DNA of 8,060 bases from Spartobacteria bacterium UBA5019 (GTDB lineage Bacteria; Verrucomicrobiota; Verrucomicrobiia; Chthoniobacterales; Terrimicrobiaceae): assembly GCA_002396485.1 (NCBI GenBank), contig DGXZ01000017.1:534-8593 (forward strand), written 5' to 3'. Numbering within the stretch: position 1 is the first letter of the stretch; each line of letters opens with the position of its first letter. Both the position numbers and the translations under genes were made by a program. The notes below the pieces were generated by a model that ran no database searches, was not told the origin of the DNA, and was given only the letters and a program-made list of their open reading frames with translations. Below are positions 5,973-8,060 of this stretch, in pieces.

Positions 5973-7151
5973 TTAGTTTTCCCTCATCGAAGCTTCGCCG
6001 TTTTCTTGGGGGAGGATGGGATCGATGGCATGAAAGTCGACTGGCAGAGGGGCATTTTTTAATGTGACTTCGGCGCTATTGCTCTCCTGCCTTTGCTCCG
6101 GCAATGGCGAAAAAGCCGGTGGCGTGAAGCGCAGATGAAGCGAGCTATTTCTTAGAAAAACCTGCCGCCCGGTTTCGCCTTCGGATCGCTTCAGGTCGAT
6201 GGTTATGGCGTTTTCTCCCTGTTTGAAGAGGCGGGCAGGAACAAAGAGTGAGCCTTTGCGCCAACCAGCAAGCAGCAAGCGGCCATTCCAGTCCGTGACT
6301 AGCGAGGGATCATCCAGCGCAAAGGAGGGGAAGGAAATTTGGCCCGCTGGCGTTGCATTGATGGAGACACGAAGCTCGGCCTCTGGATCGAGTCCCAGGG
6401 CCTCGAGATGAATCACCGCGCCCTCCACATTTCCATCCACCGGTGCCACAAATTCGATAGCTTGATTCAGTGGCTCAACCGCTGCGGACAATTCGGCTTC
6501 AACAATCGTGCCGACTCTCACATCACCAGTCAGCAGCACCGGGCGAGCGCCGCTGACTTCGCGCTCGTCATAGGCTTGAAATGAATCATCGATCAGAGAG
6601 GCTGTGCGCCTGCCGCCAAGCACAGCCGTCTCATCAAGTCTGGCAGGTCTTACAGCGAGACTCAGAAGCGCGTCGAATTTTCCAACATAGGACACCAGCA
6701 AGAACCCTCCCCCCTTGGTGAGTGACTGCGGCAGCAGGACGGTTCGTGAATTCAAGCCCACTGGATTCCCAACCTCACCGAGCCCGTTCGACACCGTCGA
6801 TTTTTCCTCACCCTGTCTCCACTCCAGCGCAGGGCCTCCATCTCCTGTGTCTTCGAAGACCACCGTGACGGCATACATTTCTACAGTGGATTCCTTCCAA
6901 AGAGGCGCAATGGGGATTTCCACATACCCTAGTTCCGGCCTGATGGAAGCAGGGCCCTCCATCCAAGCGGGGAGGGGACTCATCTGGACACCAGGTTTCA
7001 ACGCGAGGAGGAAGGGATCAAAGGTTCCCCCGGCAGGAATCGAAAGCTCAAGCGCGCTGGCAGGGAATGACACCGCAAGTAAGCATGCAAATGCCAGAAC
7101 GCGAAACGGGCAGAATCGTTCTGAGGATTTGGAATGGTTCGTGGCTGTCAT
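5973..7151 (-). CDS. Secreted protein of unknown function, 392 aa
   Basis: I do not recognise this protein. Residues 1-33 form a convincing Sec signal peptide: polar/basic N-terminus, hydrophobic core VLAFACLLAVSF at 18-29, then an ASA|L cleavage site after 33. The cysteine at 23 lies inside the core and does not make a proper lipobox. The mature part has no further membrane segment and almost no cysteines. It looks beta-rich. Residues about 205-342 resemble the beta-sandwich modules of secreted carbohydrate-active proteins, with VSINATPAG (262-270), SLFVPARLFKQGENAITIDL (301-320) and a closing SLHLRF (337-342); this resemblance is inference. The C-terminal 50 residues are proline-rich and probably disordered. 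ATG 7151 is the start because the signal peptide begins there; upstream, the same frame merely runs open through the antisense of the LOG gene. AGCGAG eight bases upstream is a weak ribosome site. It is convergent with the MCE operon and divergent from the LOG gene. Confidence 0.8.
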   Translation of the reverse strand: MTATNHSKSSERFCPFRVLAFACLLAVSFPASALELSIPAGGTFDPFLLALKPGVQMSPLPAWMEGPASIRPELGYVEIPIAPLWKESTVEMYAVTVVFEDTGDGGPALEWRQGEEKSTVSNGLGEVGNPVGLNSRTVLLPQSLTKGGGFLLVSYVGKFDALLSLAVRPARLDETAVLGGRRTASLIDDSFQAYDEREVSGARPVLLTGDVRVGTIVEAELSAAVEPLNQAIEFVAPVDGNVEGAVIHLEALGLDPEAELRVSINATPAGQISFPSFALDDPSLVTDWNGRLLLAGWRKGSLFVPARLFKQGENAITIDLKRSEGETGRQVFLRNSSLHLRFTPPAFSPLPEQRQESNSAEVTLKNAPLPVDFHAIDPILPQENGEASMREN

Positions 7152-7214
7152 AATGGAAACTCGCTTTGCGTTTGCCCTAATGCGTCGCAAGCATAATCTG
7201 ATTCCTCTCCGTTC
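7152..7214. promoter_or_regulatory. Divergent intergenic region, probable promoters for both genes
   Basis: This 63-bp gap separates the start codons of the leftward secreted-protein gene and the rightward LOG gene, so control elements for at least one of them should lie here or in the gene ends. For the rightward gene a CATAAT (7192-7197) could serve as -10 with TTTGCC (7171-7176) as a poor -35 at 15-bp spacing. No convincing promoter is visible for the leftward gene. The assignment rests mostly on gene arrangement. Confidence 0.35.
7177..7194 (-). other. Possible five-codon leader ORF ahead of the secreted-protein gene
   Basis: Read leftwards, ATG at 7194-7192 opens a five-codon frame (MLATH) closed by TAG at 7179-7177. 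GGAGAGG (7210-7204) lies nine bases before this ATG, a better Shine-Dalgarno site than the one in front of the real gene start 26 nt further on. It is out of frame with the secreted protein, so it is not an alternative start. It could be an upstream ORF affecting translation, but so short a frame could be chance. Confidence 0.2.
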
Positions 7215-8060
7215 ATGAAAGAAAAAGAAACCGACCCCCGCATCCACTCCCTCACAGCCGAAGTCGCCGAAGGCAAAGCCACCCGGTACATTGAGCAGAT
7301 GATCGACACCGCGCTGGGGTTCGGCAGGGACCACGCCACCATTGCAGAACTCAAGCTCATGAGCCGGGCCCTGCGCGAAATGCGTACTGCCGCCCGCGTC
7401 TTCGCCCGCTACAACCGCATTCGCAAAGTCGCCGTCTTCGGCAGCGCTCGCACGAAGCCCACCCAGCCCGAGTATGCGCAAGCCCTCGCCTTCGGGAAAA
7501 AAATTGTCGAAGTCGGTTACATGCTCATCACAGGCGGCGGAGATGGCATCATGGGCGCCGCCCAAGCCGGAGCCGGAGCCGAGAAGAGTTTCGGACTCAA
7601 TATCCGCCTCCCATTCGAGCAGGCCGCCAACCCCACCATTCACGGCGACCCGAAACTCATCGACTTTAATTATTTTTTCACTCGCAAACTGAACTTCGCC
7701 AAGGAGACCAGTGCATTTGCCCTTTTCCCAGGCGGATTTGGAACGCACGACGAGGGTTTTGAAATCCTCACACTCATGCAAACCGGAAAAATGCCCATCG
7801 TTCCCATCGTGATGGTGGACCGTCCGAATGGCCACTATTGGGAAACTTGGCGCCGATTCATCACAAACGACCTCTTGGCCAACGGACTCGTCTCCGACAC
7901 CGATTTTCACCTCATCCACTTCACCTACGATGTGGACGACGCCGTGAAGCACATTTCGGACTTCTACCGGAATTTCCACTCCTACCGCTGGGTGCGTGAA
8001 AAAATGGTCATCCGCATCAACCACGCCCTCACCGACGAAGCCATCGCCGACCTCAACACC
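7215..8060 (+). CDS. LOG-family (TIGR00730-type) Rossmann-fold protein, cut by right edge
   Basis: The first 282 residues of a LOG-family protein; the frame stays open to the last base. LOG enzymes hydrolyse nucleoside 5'-monophosphates to base plus ribose 5-phosphate; plant and some bacterial members release cytokinins. They were long mislabelled lysine decarboxylases. Motifs: FGSAR at 75-79, the phosphate-binding TGGGDGIMGAA at 106-116, FTRK at 155-158 and the signature PGGFGTHDE at 172-180, including the catalytic-type Arg and Glu positions. The core starts near residue 70, after a charged, helical-looking N-terminal extension. With at least 282 aa it exceeds the compact LOGs of about 190 aa and belongs to a longer subgroup, so its substrate should not be assumed. 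ATG 7215 is the first start in the gap after the divergent gene; no good Shine-Dalgarno site precedes it. Codons are strongly C-ending, which leaves a long spurious open frame on the opposite strand. Confidence 0.93.
   Translation, partial: MKEKETDPRIHSLTAEVAEGKATRYIEQMIDTALGFGRDHATIAELKLMSRALREMRTAARVFARYNRIRKVAVFGSARTKPTQPEYAQALAFGKKIVEVGYMLITGGGDGIMGAAQAGAGAEKSFGLNIRLPFEQAANPTIHGDPKLIDFNYFFTRKLNFAKETSAFALFPGGFGTHDEGFEILTLMQTGKMPIVPIVMVDRPNGHYWETWRRFITNDLLANGLVSDTDFHLIHFTYDVDDAVKHISDFYRNFHSYRWVREKMVIRINHALTDEAIADLNT

Noticed and set aside
5973..8024. A single 683-aa leftward frame joining the secreted protein to a large N-terminal region
   Set aside because: The upstream 291 codons are antisense to the LOG gene, which has clear family motifs, and a textbook signal peptide begins at 7151. 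The open frame is a by-product of the C-ending codons of the LOG gene.

Overview
The window reads as chromosomal DNA from a Gram-negative (diderm) bacterium. The main evidence is a PqiA/MCE envelope lipid-transport operon, which needs an outer membrane, together with two Sec-exported proteins. The style of the LOG-family protein and of the unrecognised secreted protein suggests the Verrucomicrobiota/PVC group, but that is an impression of mine and not a demonstrated assignment. I saw no mobile element, CRISPR array, rRNA gene or tRNA gene.

Layout on the + strand: (1) the C-terminal three quarters of acetyl-CoA synthetase, cut by the left edge and ending at 1493. (2) An exported phosphodiester glycosidase (NAGPA) domain protein, 1547-2335, close behind it. 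(3) A tightly overlapped three-gene unit, 2390-5819: two half-size PqiA-family membrane proteins (212 and 166 aa) and a 765-aa membrane-anchored protein in which I count six MCE domains. The stops and starts in this unit overlap by 4 nt at both junctions (GTGA, then ATGA). There is no PqiC-type lipoprotein gene behind it, so the gene content resembles letAB more than pqiABC.

On the - strand, converging on the MCE operon, lies a 392-aa protein of unknown function with a clear signal peptide (7151-5973). The 153-bp gap between the convergent stop codons holds a 75-nt inverted-repeat element that can be drawn as a branched (three-way junction) fold. A 63-bp gap then separates the start of the secreted gene from a divergent LOG-family nucleotide-hydrolase-like gene (7215 to the right edge, cut off).

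Working together: the two PqiA halves probably form the inner-membrane part, and the MCE protein a periplasm-spanning tunnel, of a lipid-trafficking system. The remaining genes (acetate activation, glycosidase, secreted unknown, LOG) show no obvious pathway link to it. The least expected points are the six-domain MCE protein built as three repeats of a two-domain unit, the split PqiA whose second half has no zinc ribbon, and the structured intergenic element.
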